From NCBI RefSeq assembly GCF_001419745.1, contig NZ_LIRJ01000060.1, positions 1 through 32,358 of the forward strand: a stretch of 32,358 nt of DNA, written 5' to 3'. This document shows positions 15,644-23,563 of the stretch, one piece after another; within the stretch, counting starts at the first letter, position 1; every line of letters starts with the position of its first letter. Below the pieces are notes generated by a model, which was not told the DNA's origin, searched no databases, and was given only the letters and a program-made list of their open reading frames with translations. The translations under genes were made by a program, and so were the position numbers. This DNA is from Streptomyces silaceus (GTDB lineage: Bacteria; Actinomycetota; Actinomycetes; Streptomycetales; Streptomycetaceae).

Positions 15644-16762
15644 ATGGAGATTCTCTGGTTCCTGTTCGCGGTGATCATGATCGGTGCGGTCCTGGGGCCC
15701 GTACTGCTGCGCAGGCGCGGGGGGATCCGGCAGGTCGCGCCGGGCTCCCCGGACGCCGCGGACCCGGCGGACTACGGCTTCCTGCGCCAGGAGGAGCTGG
15801 ACATCCGCATGCCCGGACCGGACGCCGATCTCCTCGAAGTGCTCGACCTGGTGCAGCGCACCCAGGAGTGGAAGGCCGCCTCCCAGCTCCTCGCGGGCAC
15901 GGAGACCCACGGCGAGCTGCGCTGGCAGCGCGTGCAGGCCTTCGCGGGCGCGGCCTCGCTGGAGCTGGCGCGGCGGCCCGGCGGCGTCGGCGAGGGCCCC
16001 GGCGGGCAGTGGCTGCGGGTGTGGCGTGCCGAGGCGCCCAAGGACGCGGGCGGTGCCGCGGTGCACGCGGAGTTCCTCGTCCAGCAGGCGTGGCGCACCT
16101 CCACGCAGGGCACGGACGAGTTCCGGATCATCCTGGAGGAGGCCAAGGAGGCGTGCGCGCAGGCCGCGCTGCTCGCCCCCGGCGACCCGGTGCCGTACAT
16201 CATCGAGCTCTCCATCGGGCGCGGACTGGCGTACTCCCGCGAGGAGTTCGAGCAGCTGTGGCTGAAGATCCTGGACCGCGCGCCCGCGCACATGGGGGCG
16301 CATCTGGCGGCGCTGCACTACTGGTGCGAGAAGTGGCACGGCTCGCGCGACCTGGCGTACGGCTTCACGGAGGCGGCCGCCGCCCGCGCGCCCCGCGGCT
16401 CCCTGCTCGCCGCGCTCCCGCTCTTCGCCGTCCACGAGCACCTGCCCGAGGTCAATCTGGTCCGGGGGTTCTACGAGAGCGAGGTCGTCACCAAGGCCGT
16501 CGAGGGCGCGCTGTTCGCGGTGCACTCCGCGCGCGCGGACGACCCGATGCTGGCGCACGTCCGCCATCTCCTGGTCTTCTTCCTGGTCCGCAGCGAGCGC
16601 TGGGCGGAGGCCATGAACCAGCTGGTGCACGTCGACGGCCACGTCGGCGCGCTGCCCTGGACCCTGTCCGAGGACCCCGCCGAGGTCTACGCGGTCTACC
16701 GCGCCCTGGCGGTCGCGGGGTACGAGGCGAACGGCGGCAGCCCGGCGACGCTCGCGCACTGA
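15644..16762 (+). CDS. Membrane-anchored helical-repeat protein of unknown function
   Basis: A 372-residue protein. The N-terminus is a single membrane anchor (MEILWFLFAVIMIGAVLGPVLL) followed by basic residues, so the remainder should be cytoplasmic. Residues about 60-370 are mostly alpha-helical (WKAASQLLAGT, LVFFLVRSERWAEAMNQLV) and look like degenerate TPR-type pairs. I do not recognise a catalytic motif. It appears to be a conserved Streptomyces protein. ATG at 15644 begins exactly at the membrane helix; longer in-frame starts (15557) add Gly/Pro-rich sequence overlapping the metB promoter and are not supported. Confidence 0.8.
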   Translation: MEILWFLFAVIMIGAVLGPVLLRRRGGIRQVAPGSPDAADPADYGFLRQEELDIRMPGPDADLLEVLDLVQRTQEWKAASQLLAGTETHGELRWQRVQAFAGAASLELARRPGGVGEGPGGQWLRVWRAEAPKDAGGAAVHAEFLVQQAWRTSTQGTDEFRIILEEAKEACAQAALLAPGDPVPYIIELSIGRGLAYSREEFEQLWLKILDRAPAHMGAHLAALHYWCEKWHGSRDLAYGFTEAAAARAPRGSLLAALPLFAVHEHLPEVNLVRGFYESEVVTKAVEGALFAVHSARADDPMLAHVRHLLVFFLVRSERWAEAMNQLVHVDGHVGALPWTLSEDPAEVYAVYRALAVAGYEANGGSPATLAH

Positions 16763-16849
16763 GCCCGCCCACGGCCGTCCGTCCGGAATGCCACGCCGCC
16801 TGCGTACGTTGACCAGGCATACCCCTGTCACGCACGAGGAGAGACCCAC

Positions 16850-17512
16850 ATGATCTTCGGTCGCACGCCTGAGCTCCCCACCCCCGAGCAGGCCCTGAAG
16901 GGCCGGGCGACCCCGGAATTCGAGGTCCCCTCGCGCCACACGGTCCTCGGCAACGCCCTGCTGGGCCCCTACCCGGAGGGCCTGGAGGTCGCGGACTTCG
17001 CGCTGGGCTGCTTCTGGGGCGCGGAGCGCAAGTTCTGGCAGGCGGACGGCGTCTGGACGACGTACGTCGGCTACCAGGGCGGATTCACCGAGAACCCCTC
17101 CTACGAAGAGGTCTGCTCCGGCCTGACCGGCCACACGGAGGCGGTCCGCGTGGTCTTCGACCCGTCGAAGATCACGTACGAGCAGCTCCTGAAGCTCTTC
17201 TGGGAGTCGCACGACCCCACGCAGGGCTTCCGCCAGGGCAACGACGTCGGCACGCAGTACCGCTCGGCGGTCTACACCCACTCCCCCGCGCAGCAGGCCG
17301 CCGCCGAGGCGTCCCGCGAGGCCTACCAGAAGGTCCTCACGTCCTCGGGCCACGGCACGATCACCACGACGGTCCTCCCGGCCGACGACCGCACGTTCTG
17401 GCCCGCCGAGCCCTACCACCAGCAGTACCTGGACAAGAACCCCGACGGCTACTGCGGCATCGGCGGCACGGGCGTCTCCTGCCCGATCGGGGTGGCACGG
17501 GCCGACGGCTGA
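16850..17512 (+). CDS. msrA: Peptide methionine (S)-S-oxide reductase
   Basis: A 220-residue MsrA. The catalytic motif GCFWGAE has the nucleophilic Cys54; [18 protein letters not shown] and [12 protein letters not shown] are family hallmarks, and the C-terminal [12 protein letters not shown] provides the resolving cysteines. It repairs oxidised methionine in proteins using thioredoxin or mycothiol-linked reduction. GAGGAGAG precedes the ATG. Single gene, followed by two hairpins. Confidence 0.96.
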   Translation: MIFGRTPELPTPEQALKGRATPEFEVPSRHTVLGNALLGPYPEGLEVADFALGCFWGAERKFWQADGVWTTYVGYQGGFTENPSYEEVCSGLTGHTEAVRVVFDPSKITYEQLLKLFWESHDPTQGFRQGNDVGTQYRSAVYTHSPAQQAAAEASREAYQKVLTSSGHGTITTTVLPADDRTFWPAEPYHQQYLDKNPDGYCGIGGTGVSCPIGVARADG

Positions 17513-17538
17513 GCGGGGAGAGCGAGCCCCGCACGACC

Positions 17539-17620
17539 GGGTACCGCCGGCGGCGCGGTGCCCGGGGCATCGCCGTCGACCTCACCGCCTCGGTCTCCAT
17601 CCGCCCACCGACCGAGGCGG
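17539..17620 (+). terminator. Two hairpins after msrA
   Basis: First stem 17539-17547 with 17555-17563 (nine pairs, one G-U, 7-nt loop), 26 nt after the msrA stop. Second stem 17585-17594 with 17611-17620 (ten perfect pairs, 16-nt loop). Either could end msrA transcription and insulate the clpP operon. Neither has a T-run. Confidence 0.55.
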
Positions 17621-17666
17621 CTGGCGGATCCGTGTCGCAGTGGCCGGCCGAGGAGTACGGCCTCGC

Positions 17667-17750
17667 TCTGCCCTCAGCGAATCTGCCGCAAGCCGAGATC
17701 TCTGGCGGTGGCCTCCGTCCCCGTCGACAGTGAAGTCACCGCGCGGCAGA
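17667..17750 (+). promoter_or_regulatory. Candidate PopR/ClgR-type control region of clpP3-clpP4
   Basis: TCTGCC occurs at 17667-17672 and 17682-17687, 15 bp apart, and its reverse complement GGCAGA at 17745-17750. From memory, PopR acts at a palindrome made of TTCTGCC and GGCAGAA half sites in the S. lividans clpP3 promoter, so these half-site matches are suggestive. No full palindrome is present. An overlapping TCGCT/AGCGA inverted repeat lies at 17663-17680. No clear -35/-10 seen. Confidence 0.4.
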
Positions 17751-17778
17751 CGTCGTCGCGGGACTTCGAGGAGGCGCG

Positions 17779-18435
17779 ATGACAGGGCTCGGCAGTGGGT
17801 GGGGCGCGGCGGCGCCGCGGGGTGAGGACGGGGAGACCGCTCCGTCGCGGTTCGACGACCATCTCGCCGCGCAGCTGCTCAACCAGCGGATCGTGTTCCT
17901 CGGGACACAGGTCGACGAGGTGTCCGCCAACCGCGTGTGCGCGCAGATGCTGTTGCTGTCGGCGGAGGACCCGAAGACGGATATCAGCCTGTACATCAAC
18001 AGCCCGGGCGGCTCCGTGACCGCCGGGCTCGCCATCTACGACACCATGCGGCTCATCCCGAACGACGTGGCCACCCTCGCCATGGGATTCGCCGCGAGCA
18101 TGGGGCAGTTCCTGCTGAGCGTGGGCACGCGCGGCAAGCGGTTCGCGCTGCCCAACGCGCGGATCATGATGCACCAGCCGTCGGCCGGCATCGGCGGCAC
18201 CACCGCCGACATCGCCATCCAGGCGGAGAACCTGGAGTTCACCAAGAAGGCCATCGAGCGGATCACCGCCGAGCACACCGGGCAGAGCCAGGAGACGATC
18301 TCGCGCGACGGCGACCGCGACCGCTGGTTCACGGCCGAGCAGGCCAAGGAGTACGGCATGGTCGACCAGGTCGTGGAATCACTGGAGGACGTGCGGCCCG
18401 CCGGGTCGAAGCGGCGTATCGGGCTCGGGATCTGA
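17779..18435 (+). CDS. clpP3: ATP-dependent Clp protease proteolytic subunit ClpP3
   Basis: A 218-residue ClpP with a complete triad: Ser107 in GFAASMGQF, His132 in MMHQPSAG and the Asp of [26 protein letters not shown] is the oxyanion-loop region. The N-terminus (about 20 residues of Gly/Ala/Pro) is longer than in E. coli ClpP. Together with the next gene it forms the second Streptomyces clpP operon, normally switched on when ClpP1/ClpP2 activity falls. GAGGAGG at 17768-17774 supports the ATG. Assigned clpP3 rather than clpP1 because of the adjacent popR-type regulator. Confidence 0.9.
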   Translation: MTGLGSGWGAAAPRGEDGETAPSRFDDHLAAQLLNQRIVFLGTQVDEVSANRVCAQMLLLSAEDPKTDISLYINSPGGSVTAGLAIYDTMRLIPNDVATLAMGFAASMGQFLLSVGTRGKRFALPNARIMMHQPSAGIGGTTADIAIQAENLEFTKKAIERITAEHTGQSQETISRDGDRDRWFTAEQAKEYGMVDQVVESLEDVRPAGSKRRIGLGI

Positions 18436-18448
18436 GGGGTTGTCAGCT

Positions 18449-19057
18449 ATGAGTCAGTACACGATTCCCACCGTCGTCGAGCGCACCCCGCAGGGCGAGC
18501 GCGCCTACGACATCTACAGCCGGCTGCTGTCCGAGCGCATCATCTTCCTCGGCACCGAGATCGACGACGGCGTCGCCAACGTCGTCATCGCCCAGCTGCT
18601 GCACCTGGAGTCCTCCGCCCCGGAGCGCGAGGTCGCCCTCTACATCAACTCGCCCGGCGGCTCCTTCACCTCGCTCATGGCCATCTACGACACCATGAGC
18701 TTCGTGACCGCGCCGATCTCCACGTTCTGCGTCGGGCAGGCCGCCTCGACCGCGGCCGTGCTGCTCGCCGGGGGCGACCCGGGACGGCGGTTCGTGCTCG
18801 ACCACGCGCGCGTGCTCCTCGGCCAGCCCGCGAGCCGCGGCCAGCAGGGCACCGTGTCCGATCTCAGCCTGCAGGCCAAGGAGATGCTCCGGATCCGCTC
18901 GCAGGTCGAGGAAGTCCTCGCCCACCACACGCACCACGACGTGGCCACGCTCCGCGCCGACATGGACCGCGACAAGGTCTTCACCGCGCAGGAGGCCGTC
19001 GCGTACGGACTCGCGGACCAGGTGCTGAGCAGGCGGGCGGTGCCCGTCGCCGCGTGA
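18449..19057 (+). CDS. clpP4: ClpP4, Clp protease subunit without catalytic His
   Basis: A 202-residue ClpP paralogue following clpP3 by 13 nt with GAGGGG as ribosome binding site. [19 protein letters not shown] and the head-piece helix are conserved. Ser100 lies in GQAASTAAV and the Asp of MDRDKVF is kept, but the residue exactly 25 positions after the Ser, where His is expected (HQP), is Gly125 (VLLGQPAS). The usual Met after the Ser is Thr. The subunit is therefore probably inactive or weakly active and would work as a structural/regulatory partner in a mixed ClpP3-ClpP4 tetradecamer. The start is ATG 18449; an upstream in-frame ATG at 18440 is less well placed. Confidence 0.9.
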   Translation: MSQYTIPTVVERTPQGERAYDIYSRLLSERIIFLGTEIDDGVANVVIAQLLHLESSAPEREVALYINSPGGSFTSLMAIYDTMSFVTAPISTFCVGQAASTAAVLLAGGDPGRRFVLDHARVLLGQPASRGQQGTVSDLSLQAKEMLRIRSQVEEVLAHHTHHDVATLRADMDRDKVFTAQEAVAYGLADQVLSRRAVPVAA

Positions 19058-19071
19058 GGGCGGCGACGGGC
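19042..19071. terminator. Terminator at the clpP4/popR junction
   Basis: Perfect 12-bp stem (19042-19053 with 19060-19071), 6-nt loop that contains the clpP4 stop codon. It ends nine bases before the popR stop on the other strand, so it can serve both convergent transcripts. Confidence 0.7.
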
Positions 19072-19079
19072 GTCCGCGC

Positions 19080-19484
19080 TCAGGCGGCCAGGCTCACCTC
19101 GCCCTGGTACGACGCCCTGGCGGGCCGTGCGCGGGAGGGGCCGGCCAGCTGCCCCTGCGCCAGGGACAGCAGGTCGGTCAGGCGCAGACCGAGCGCGTGG
19201 GCGGCGGCCGCGAGGACCTCGGAGGAGGCCTCCTTGCGGCCGCGCTCCAGCTCGGAGAGGTAGGGCATGGAGATCCGGGCGGCGTCGGCCACGTCCTTGA
19301 GCGTGCGCTCCTGGGCGAGGCGCTCGCGGCGCAGGACGTCCCCGACGACGTCCCGCCAGAGCGGTTCCTTGGCCTGCCGGTGCTCCCGGGGGCCGCCGGC
19401 CTCCTGGGGGCGAGCGGGGTTCGGCGCCGCCTTGAGCGGGCGCAGGGGAATGACGCGGGCTTCGTTCGGCTCGTGGCTGGTCAC
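19080..19484 (-). CDS. popR: PopR/ClgR-type XRE regulator of clpP3-clpP4
   Basis: A 134-residue protein with one XRE helix-turn-helix at about residues 45-105 (WRDVVGDVLRRERLAQERTL, then VADAARISMPYLSELERGRKEASSEVLAAAA). It ends in SLAA. In S. lividans PopR activates clpP3-clpP4 and is degraded by ClpP1/ClpP2 through C-terminal alanines; the closely related ClgR behaves alike. The convergent position beside clpP3-clpP4 and the Ala-Ala end support popR. GTG at 19484 has a GAGGA only two bases upstream, so the true start may be a little later. Confidence 0.83.
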   Translation of the reverse strand: MTSHEPNEARVIPLRPLKAAPNPARPQEAGGPREHRQAKEPLWRDVVGDVLRRERLAQERTLKDVADAARISMPYLSELERGRKEASSEVLAAAAHALGLRLTDLLSLAQGQLAGPSRARPARASYQGEVSLAA

Positions 19485-19531
19485 TTCCTCAGCCTAGGAG
19501 GGGGACGGCCGCCGGCGCAGCGGGCGGCGTT

Positions 19532-19570
19532 CCGCCGCCCGCGAAATCCTCCGCCGCCCCCGCGAAATCC
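19532..19570. repeat. Short duplicated GC-rich segment
   Basis: Two adjacent near-identical stretches, CCGCCGCCC-GCGAAATCC (19532-19549) and CCGCCGCCCC-C-GCGAAATCC (19551-19570), between the popR-type gene and the stop of the leftward XRE regulator gene. Looks like a local slippage duplication; no function evident. Confidence 0.55.
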
Positions 19571-19577
19571 CCTGCCG

Positions 19578-20513
19578 TCAGCCCTTCTTCGCGGCCGACC
19601 CCACCGACGACGCGTCCCGCCCCCAGCTGGCGAGCAGCCGCAGCGCCTGCGCCGACGCCGATTCCGGCTCCGCGTGGTACATGACCAGTGACTGGTCGCA
19701 GTCGTCGGGCAGCCGCAGCGTCTCGTACGACAGCGTCAGGTCGCCCACCAGCGCGTGGCGCATCCGCTTGACGCCGTGGCCCTTCTCCCTCACGTCGTGC
19801 GTGGCCCACAGGCTCCTGAACTCCTCGCTCTTCACGGAGAGTTCGCCCACCAGCGAGGACAGCTGCGGGTCGTTGGGATAGCAGCCCGCGTCCATGCGCA
19901 GATAGCTGACCATGTCGGACGCCTTCTGCTCCCAGTCCACGAACAGGTCGCGCGAACGCGCGTCGAGGAAGCAGATCCGCGCCCAGTTGCGGTCCTTGGG
20001 CGCGAGCTGGGCCCAGTCGCCGAAGAGCGCCGCCGCGAGCGCGTTCCACCCGAGGATGTCCGAGCGGCGGCCGACGACGTAGGCGGGCACGTCGTGGATG
20101 GAGTCCAGGAGCTGCTGGAGGGCGGGCCGCATGGGCTGGGGGCGCGCGGACTTCTTCTTCTTGAGGGTCTTCGGCTTGGCGAGGTGGGTGAGGTGGTTGT
20201 GCTCGGCGTCGGTCAGGCGCAGGGCGCGCGCGATGGCGTCGAGGACCTCGCCCGAGACGTTGCGGCCGTTGCCCTGTTCGAGACGGGTGTAGTACGCGAC
20301 GGAGACGCCCGCGAGCTGCGCCAGCTCCTCGCGGCGCAGCCCCGGCACCCTGCGGTGCCGTCCGAAGTTCGGCAGGCCGACGTCCTGCGGCTGGAGCCGG
20401 GCCCTGCGGGTGCGCAGGAACTCGCTCAGCTCGGCCCGGCTGTCCAGGGGCGCGCTGTCGGCGCCGGGGCCGTCCTGCCGGGCCCCGGCCGCTGCCTCGG
20501 GGTTCTCGTCCAT
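19578..20513 (-). CDS. XRE regulator with MmyB-like ligand-binding domain
   Basis: A 311-residue regulator. The helix-turn-helix is at about residues 50-95 ([41 protein letters not shown]), the sequence RREELA..AGVS.YY.RLEQG being typical of the family. From about residue 130 the MmyB-like ligand-binding domain follows ([29 protein letters not shown]). Such regulators usually sit divergently from a dehydrogenase or reductase gene that they control, as here with the alcohol dehydrogenase at 20631. ATG at 20513. C-terminus ends in basic residues. Confidence 0.92.
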   Translation of the reverse strand: MDENPEAAAGARQDGPGADSAPLDSRAELSEFLRTRRARLQPQDVGLPNFGRHRRVPGLRREELAQLAGVSVAYYTRLEQGNGRNVSGEVLDAIARALRLTDAEHNHLTHLAKPKTLKKKKSARPQPMRPALQQLLDSIHDVPAYVVGRRSDILGWNALAAALFGDWAQLAPKDRNWARICFLDARSRDLFVDWEQKASDMVSYLRMDAGCYPNDPQLSSLVGELSVKSEEFRSLWATHDVREKGHGVKRMRHALVGDLTLSYETLRLPDDCDQSLVMYHAEPESASAQALRLLASWGRDASSVGSAAKKG

Positions 20514-20561
20514 GGTTCCAGTATCAGGGGTCGTACGCCCATGAGCCTGTCCCCGCCAGTG

Positions 20562-20589
20562 GTAGGCACAGTGGTCGTAGGCAGAGTGG
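20562..20589. promoter_or_regulatory. Direct repeat in the XRE/adh divergent promoter
   Basis: GTAGGCACAGTGG (20562-20574) and GTAGGCAGAGTGG (20577-20589), 12 of 13 identical and 15 bp apart start to start, in the 117-bp gap between the two divergent genes. A likely binding site for the MmyB-type regulator; each copy may also include a -10-like element. Binding is inferred. Confidence 0.5.
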
Positions 20590-20630
20590 GTGTCTGGGTG
20601 GCGTCCCGGTCCGCTGGCAGCCTCGAAGAC

Positions 20631-21683
20631 ATGACTCAGCAGATCACCACCGTTTCCGCCTACGCCGCTCCCGCCCCCGAGGCGCCCCTGGAGCGGACCA
20701 CCGTGCCGCGCCGCGCCGTCGGCGAGACCGACGTCCTGATCGACATCAAGTACGCCGGGATCTGCCACTCCGACATCCACCAGGCCCGCGACGGCTGGGG
20801 CAAGGGCATCTACCCGATGGTGCCGGGCCACGAGATCGCCGGTGTCGTCACCGAGGTCGGCGCCGGTGTGACCAAGTTCGCCGTCGGCGACCGCGTCGGC
20901 GTCGGCTGCATGGTCGACTCCTGCCGCGAGTGCGAGAACTGCGTCGCGGGCCTGGAGCAGTACTGCCTGAAGGGGAACGTCCCCACCTACAACGGCCGCG
21001 GCAAGGACGGCGAGCCGACCTACGGCGGTTACTCCACGCACATCGTCGTGGACGAGGCATTCACCGTCCGCATCCCCGACGGGCTCTCGCTGGACGTGGC
21101 CGCGCCGCTGCTGTGCGCCGGCATCACCACGTACTCCCCGCTCGCGCACTGGAACGCGGGCCCCGGCAAGAAGGTCGCGATCGTCGGCCTCGGCGGGCTC
21201 GGCCACATGGCCGTCAAGATCGCGCACGCCATGGGCGCCGAGGTGACCGTCCTGTCGCAGACCCTGCGCAAGAAGGCCGACGGCCTGCAGCTGGGCGCCG
21301 ACCACTACTACGCCACCAGCGACGAGGCCACCTTCGAGGCGCTCGCCGGCAGCTTCGACCTGATCGTCTCGACGGTCTCGGCGCCGCTGCCCCTGGACAA
21401 GTACCTGGGCCTGCTGCGCACCGACGGCGCCTTCGTGAACGTCGGCGCGCCCGAGGAGCCGGTCTCGCTGAACCTCTTCTCCGTGATCGGCGGCCGCAAG
21501 ACCCTCGCGGGCTCCGGCATCGGCGGCATCCGCGAGACCCAGGAGATGCTGGACTTCTGCGCGGAGCACGGGCTCGGCGCGGAGATCGAGCTGATCGACG
21601 CCGACCGGATCAACGAGGCGTACGAGCGGGTCCTGGCCAGCGACGTCCGCTACCGGTTCGTGATCGACACCTCGACGATCTGA
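20631..21683 (+). CDS. Zinc-dependent NAD(P) alcohol dehydrogenase (CAD/YahK type)
   Basis: A 350-residue medium-chain dehydrogenase. The catalytic zinc ligands are Cys45 (GICHSDIH) and His67 with Glu68 (PGHEIAG); the structural zinc loop has four Cys between [13 protein letters not shown] and EQYC. The Rossmann motif is [11 protein letters not shown], followed by VLSQT, where a polar residue instead of Asp favours NADP(H). Fits cinnamyl-alcohol-dehydrogenase/YahK-like aldehyde reductases with broad substrates. No good ribosome binding site precedes the ATG, so the mRNA may be leaderless or nearly so. Probably controlled by the divergent MmyB-type regulator. Confidence 0.93.
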   Translation: MTQQITTVSAYAAPAPEAPLERTTVPRRAVGETDVLIDIKYAGICHSDIHQARDGWGKGIYPMVPGHEIAGVVTEVGAGVTKFAVGDRVGVGCMVDSCRECENCVAGLEQYCLKGNVPTYNGRGKDGEPTYGGYSTHIVVDEAFTVRIPDGLSLDVAAPLLCAGITTYSPLAHWNAGPGKKVAIVGLGGLGHMAVKIAHAMGAEVTVLSQTLRKKADGLQLGADHYYATSDEATFEALAGSFDLIVSTVSAPLPLDKYLGLLRTDGAFVNVGAPEEPVSLNLFSVIGGRKTLAGSGIGGIRETQEMLDFCAEHGLGAEIELIDADRINEAYERVLASDVRYRFVIDTSTI

Positions 21684-21851
21684 GGCCTCGCGCGGCGGCG
21701 TGTGGCCTGATCCCGACTGGGTCGCAGGGCCTAGTCCGCATTGCTCAGCACGAGGGACCCCGTGACCGATACGGCACCCGGACGTCCGCGCCTAACGTTG
21801 TCCATGTCACCTCAGGACAACGGTAGTTCGGACATATCAGGAGGTCGCACG

Positions 21852-22238
21852 ATGTCCATCGAGCTGAACCACACGATCGTCGTCGCCAAGGACAGCAAGG
21901 CGTCCGCGCAGTTCCTCGCGGACATCCTGGGGCTCGAAGTGGGCCCGCAGTACGGCCCCTTCAGCCCGGTGGAGATCCCCAACGGCGTGACCCTCGACTA
22001 CTACGAGAGCGACGGCGCCCCGATCGCGGCGCAGCACTACGCCTTCCTCGTCTCGGAGGACGACTTCGACGCGATCTTCGGGCGCATCAAGGAGCGGAAC
22101 CTGACCTACTGGGCGGACCCGTACCACCGGCGCGTCAACGAGATCAACACGAACGACGGCGGCCGGGGCGTCTACTGGGAGGACCCGAACGGCCACAACC
22201 TGGAGATCATCACCCGGCCCTACGGCTCCGGTGACTGA
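21852..22238 (+). CDS. VOC-family (glyoxalase-fold) protein
   Basis: A 128-residue single-unit VOC protein: LNHTIVVAKDSKASAQFLAD at the N-terminus, LDYYES and YAFLVSEDDFDAIFGRIKER in the middle, and YWEDPNGHNLEIITRPYG at the C-terminus. His and Glu at the expected metal positions (NHT, HYAF, NLEII) are present. Substrate unknown; glyoxalase, resistance or dioxygenase-like roles are all possible. Strong AGGAGGT at 21839-21845. Its 3' end overlaps the convergent hydrolase gene by 19 bp. It resembles the second VOC protein at 24205. Confidence 0.88.
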   Translation: MSIELNHTIVVAKDSKASAQFLADILGLEVGPQYGPFSPVEIPNGVTLDYYESDGAPIAAQHYAFLVSEDDFDAIFGRIKERNLTYWADPYHRRVNEINTNDGGRGVYWEDPNGHNLEIITRPYGSGD

Positions 22239-23026
22239 GCCAGGAACGCGAGCACCGGCTCCGTGGCGACGTCCGCGTACTCCTCGAAGTACGCGTGCCG
22301 GGCGCCGGGGACCAGCAGGGTCCTGGCGTCCGGCACGCGGGCGGCGATGAGCGGGGCGTTGGCGGTCGGGTTGAACGCGTCGTCCGTGCCGTGGACGACG
22401 AGGGTCGGCGCCGTGATCCGTACCAGCGCGTCCCAGGCGTCGTGGCGGGCGCTGGCCCGCAGATGGCGGCGGCGGGCGTACGCCGGCATGGTCGCGTCGC
22501 CCAGCGTGTGGAACTCCCGCCCGGGGCGGACGCGCTCCTGCTCGGCCAGCCAGGCCGGGGTGTACATCAGCTCCAGCAGAGCGCGGCGCACGGCGTCCGG
22601 ATCGGCCCGGGTCAGGGCCCTGCGGACCTCGGGCCCGCGCTCGACGCCGTGCGGGCCGCCGGGCGAGGTGCAGCCGAGGACCAGCCGGTCCACGCGCTCC
22701 GGGTGGTCGGCGGCCAGCCACTGCGCGATGCGGCCGCCCATCGACGTGCCGTAGACGTGGGCGCGGCCGATGCCCGCGTCGTCCAGGACGGCGAGCACGT
22801 CACGGGCGAAGCCGGGCGTGCTGTACGTGTCGGTATCGGGGCGGTCGCTCTCGCCGGTGCCGCGGTGGTCGAGGTCGACGACGGTGAAGCGCGCGGCGAA
22901 GTCGGCGCGCACCGGGTCCCACCAGTGGTGGTTGTTGGACTGTCCGGCGATGAGCACCAACGGCTCGCCGGAGCCGTGCAGTTGATAGTGGATCGCGGCG
23001 CCGTCGGCCGCCTTCGCGAAGGGCAC
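22220..23026 (-). CDS. Alpha/beta hydrolase
   Basis: A 268-residue alpha/beta hydrolase. The oxyanion strand and loop LVLIAGQSNNHHWW, HRGTGESDRP, nucleophile elbow YGTSMGGRIAQWLA (Ser near 96), acid-bearing VVHGTDDAFNPTANA and catalytic His in PGARHAYFEEY are all visible. It resembles esterases and dienelactone-enol hydrolases of the 3-oxoadipate-enol-lactonase type; the substrate cannot be read. GTG at 23026. The stop of the upstream ASCH-gene is seven bases away, so the two genes are one operon. Confidence 0.9.
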   Translation of the reverse strand: MPFAKAADGAAIHYQLHGSGEPLVLIAGQSNNHHWWDPVRADFAARFTVVDLDHRGTGESDRPDTDTYSTPGFARDVLAVLDDAGIGRAHVYGTSMGGRIAQWLAADHPERVDRLVLGCTSPGGPHGVERGPEVRRALTRADPDAVRRALLELMYTPAWLAEQERVRPGREFHTLGDATMPAYARRRHLRASARHDAWDALVRITAPTLVVHGTDDAFNPTANAPLIAARVPDARTLLVPGARHAYFEEYADVATEPVLAFLAQSPEP

Positions 23027-23032
23027 GGCCGG

Positions 23033-23491
23033 TCACGCCTCCCGCGGGTCGGACACGACGCGGAAGCGTTCCAGGACGACCTGTGTCGTGTCGTCGACGG
23101 TGAAGGCGGGGTCGCCGAGCGCGGCCCGCATCTCGGCGCTGTGCCAGAACTGCTCGTGGCCGGCGCGCCAGTCGGCGACGGACGTGTGGCCCTCGCCCTC
23201 GTCGACGGCGTGGGCGAGGTCCACGTCGGCGAGCGCCACGACGCGGACGGCGGTCGTCTCGATGACGGCGACGGGCCGGTCCCCGGAGTCGACGACGGTG
23301 GCGCGCTCCCCGACGACGGGCAGCGGGTCGCCGTCGTTCTCGTAGTCGGCGAGGAGCCCCGTCGTCGAGGTCTTGGACCCGTCGAGGACGGCCGCGACGA
23401 GCTGGTCGCGCAGTGGCCCGGGGAAGGCGAACTCGGCCTTGGGGAGCGGTTCCTGGGCGCCGCCGCGGGCATCGTCCCGGATCTTCGTCAT
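23033..23491 (-). CDS. ASCH-domain protein
   Basis: A 152-residue protein with the ASCH fold: PLRDQLVAAVLDGSKTSTTGL near the N-terminus, a VGERATVVDSGDRPVAVIETTAV strand pair, and GEGHTSVADWRAGHEQFW. ASCH domains are PUA-like and bind RNA or modified nucleosides; some have N4-acetylcytidine amidohydrolase activity. The conserved Lys-Thr pair of the active-site region is present here (GSKTSTT), but no activity can be assigned. Upstream partner of the hydrolase gene. Confidence 0.85.
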   Translation of the reverse strand: MTKIRDDARGGAQEPLPKAEFAFPGPLRDQLVAAVLDGSKTSTTGLLADYENDGDPLPVVGERATVVDSGDRPVAVIETTAVRVVALADVDLAHAVDEGEGHTSVADWRAGHEQFWHSAEMRAALGDPAFTVDDTTQVVLERFRVVSDPREA

Positions 23492-23526
23492 GGGCCCACA
23501 GTAGCGCCACCGACCCGCCGCGCCCC

Positions 23527-23556
23527 TTGACGGAGTGAGCGCTCACTCCGTACATT
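23527..23556 (+). promoter_or_regulatory. TetR-gene promoter with embedded perfect palindrome
   Basis: -35 TTGACG (23527-23532), 18-nt spacer, -10 TACATT (23551-23556). A perfect 22-bp palindrome (23530-23551, core GGAGTGAGC-GCTCACTCC) fills the gap between the two boxes. The predicted transcription start falls at about 23563, on the ATG of the TetR gene, so the mRNA should be leaderless. Classical layout for autorepression. Confidence 0.75.
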
Positions 23557-23563
23557 GCCGGGC

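Noticed and set aside
20514..21569. N-terminal extension of the MmyB-type regulator across the dehydrogenase gene
   Set aside because: The frame is open by chance; the extension is antisense to a clear enzyme gene.
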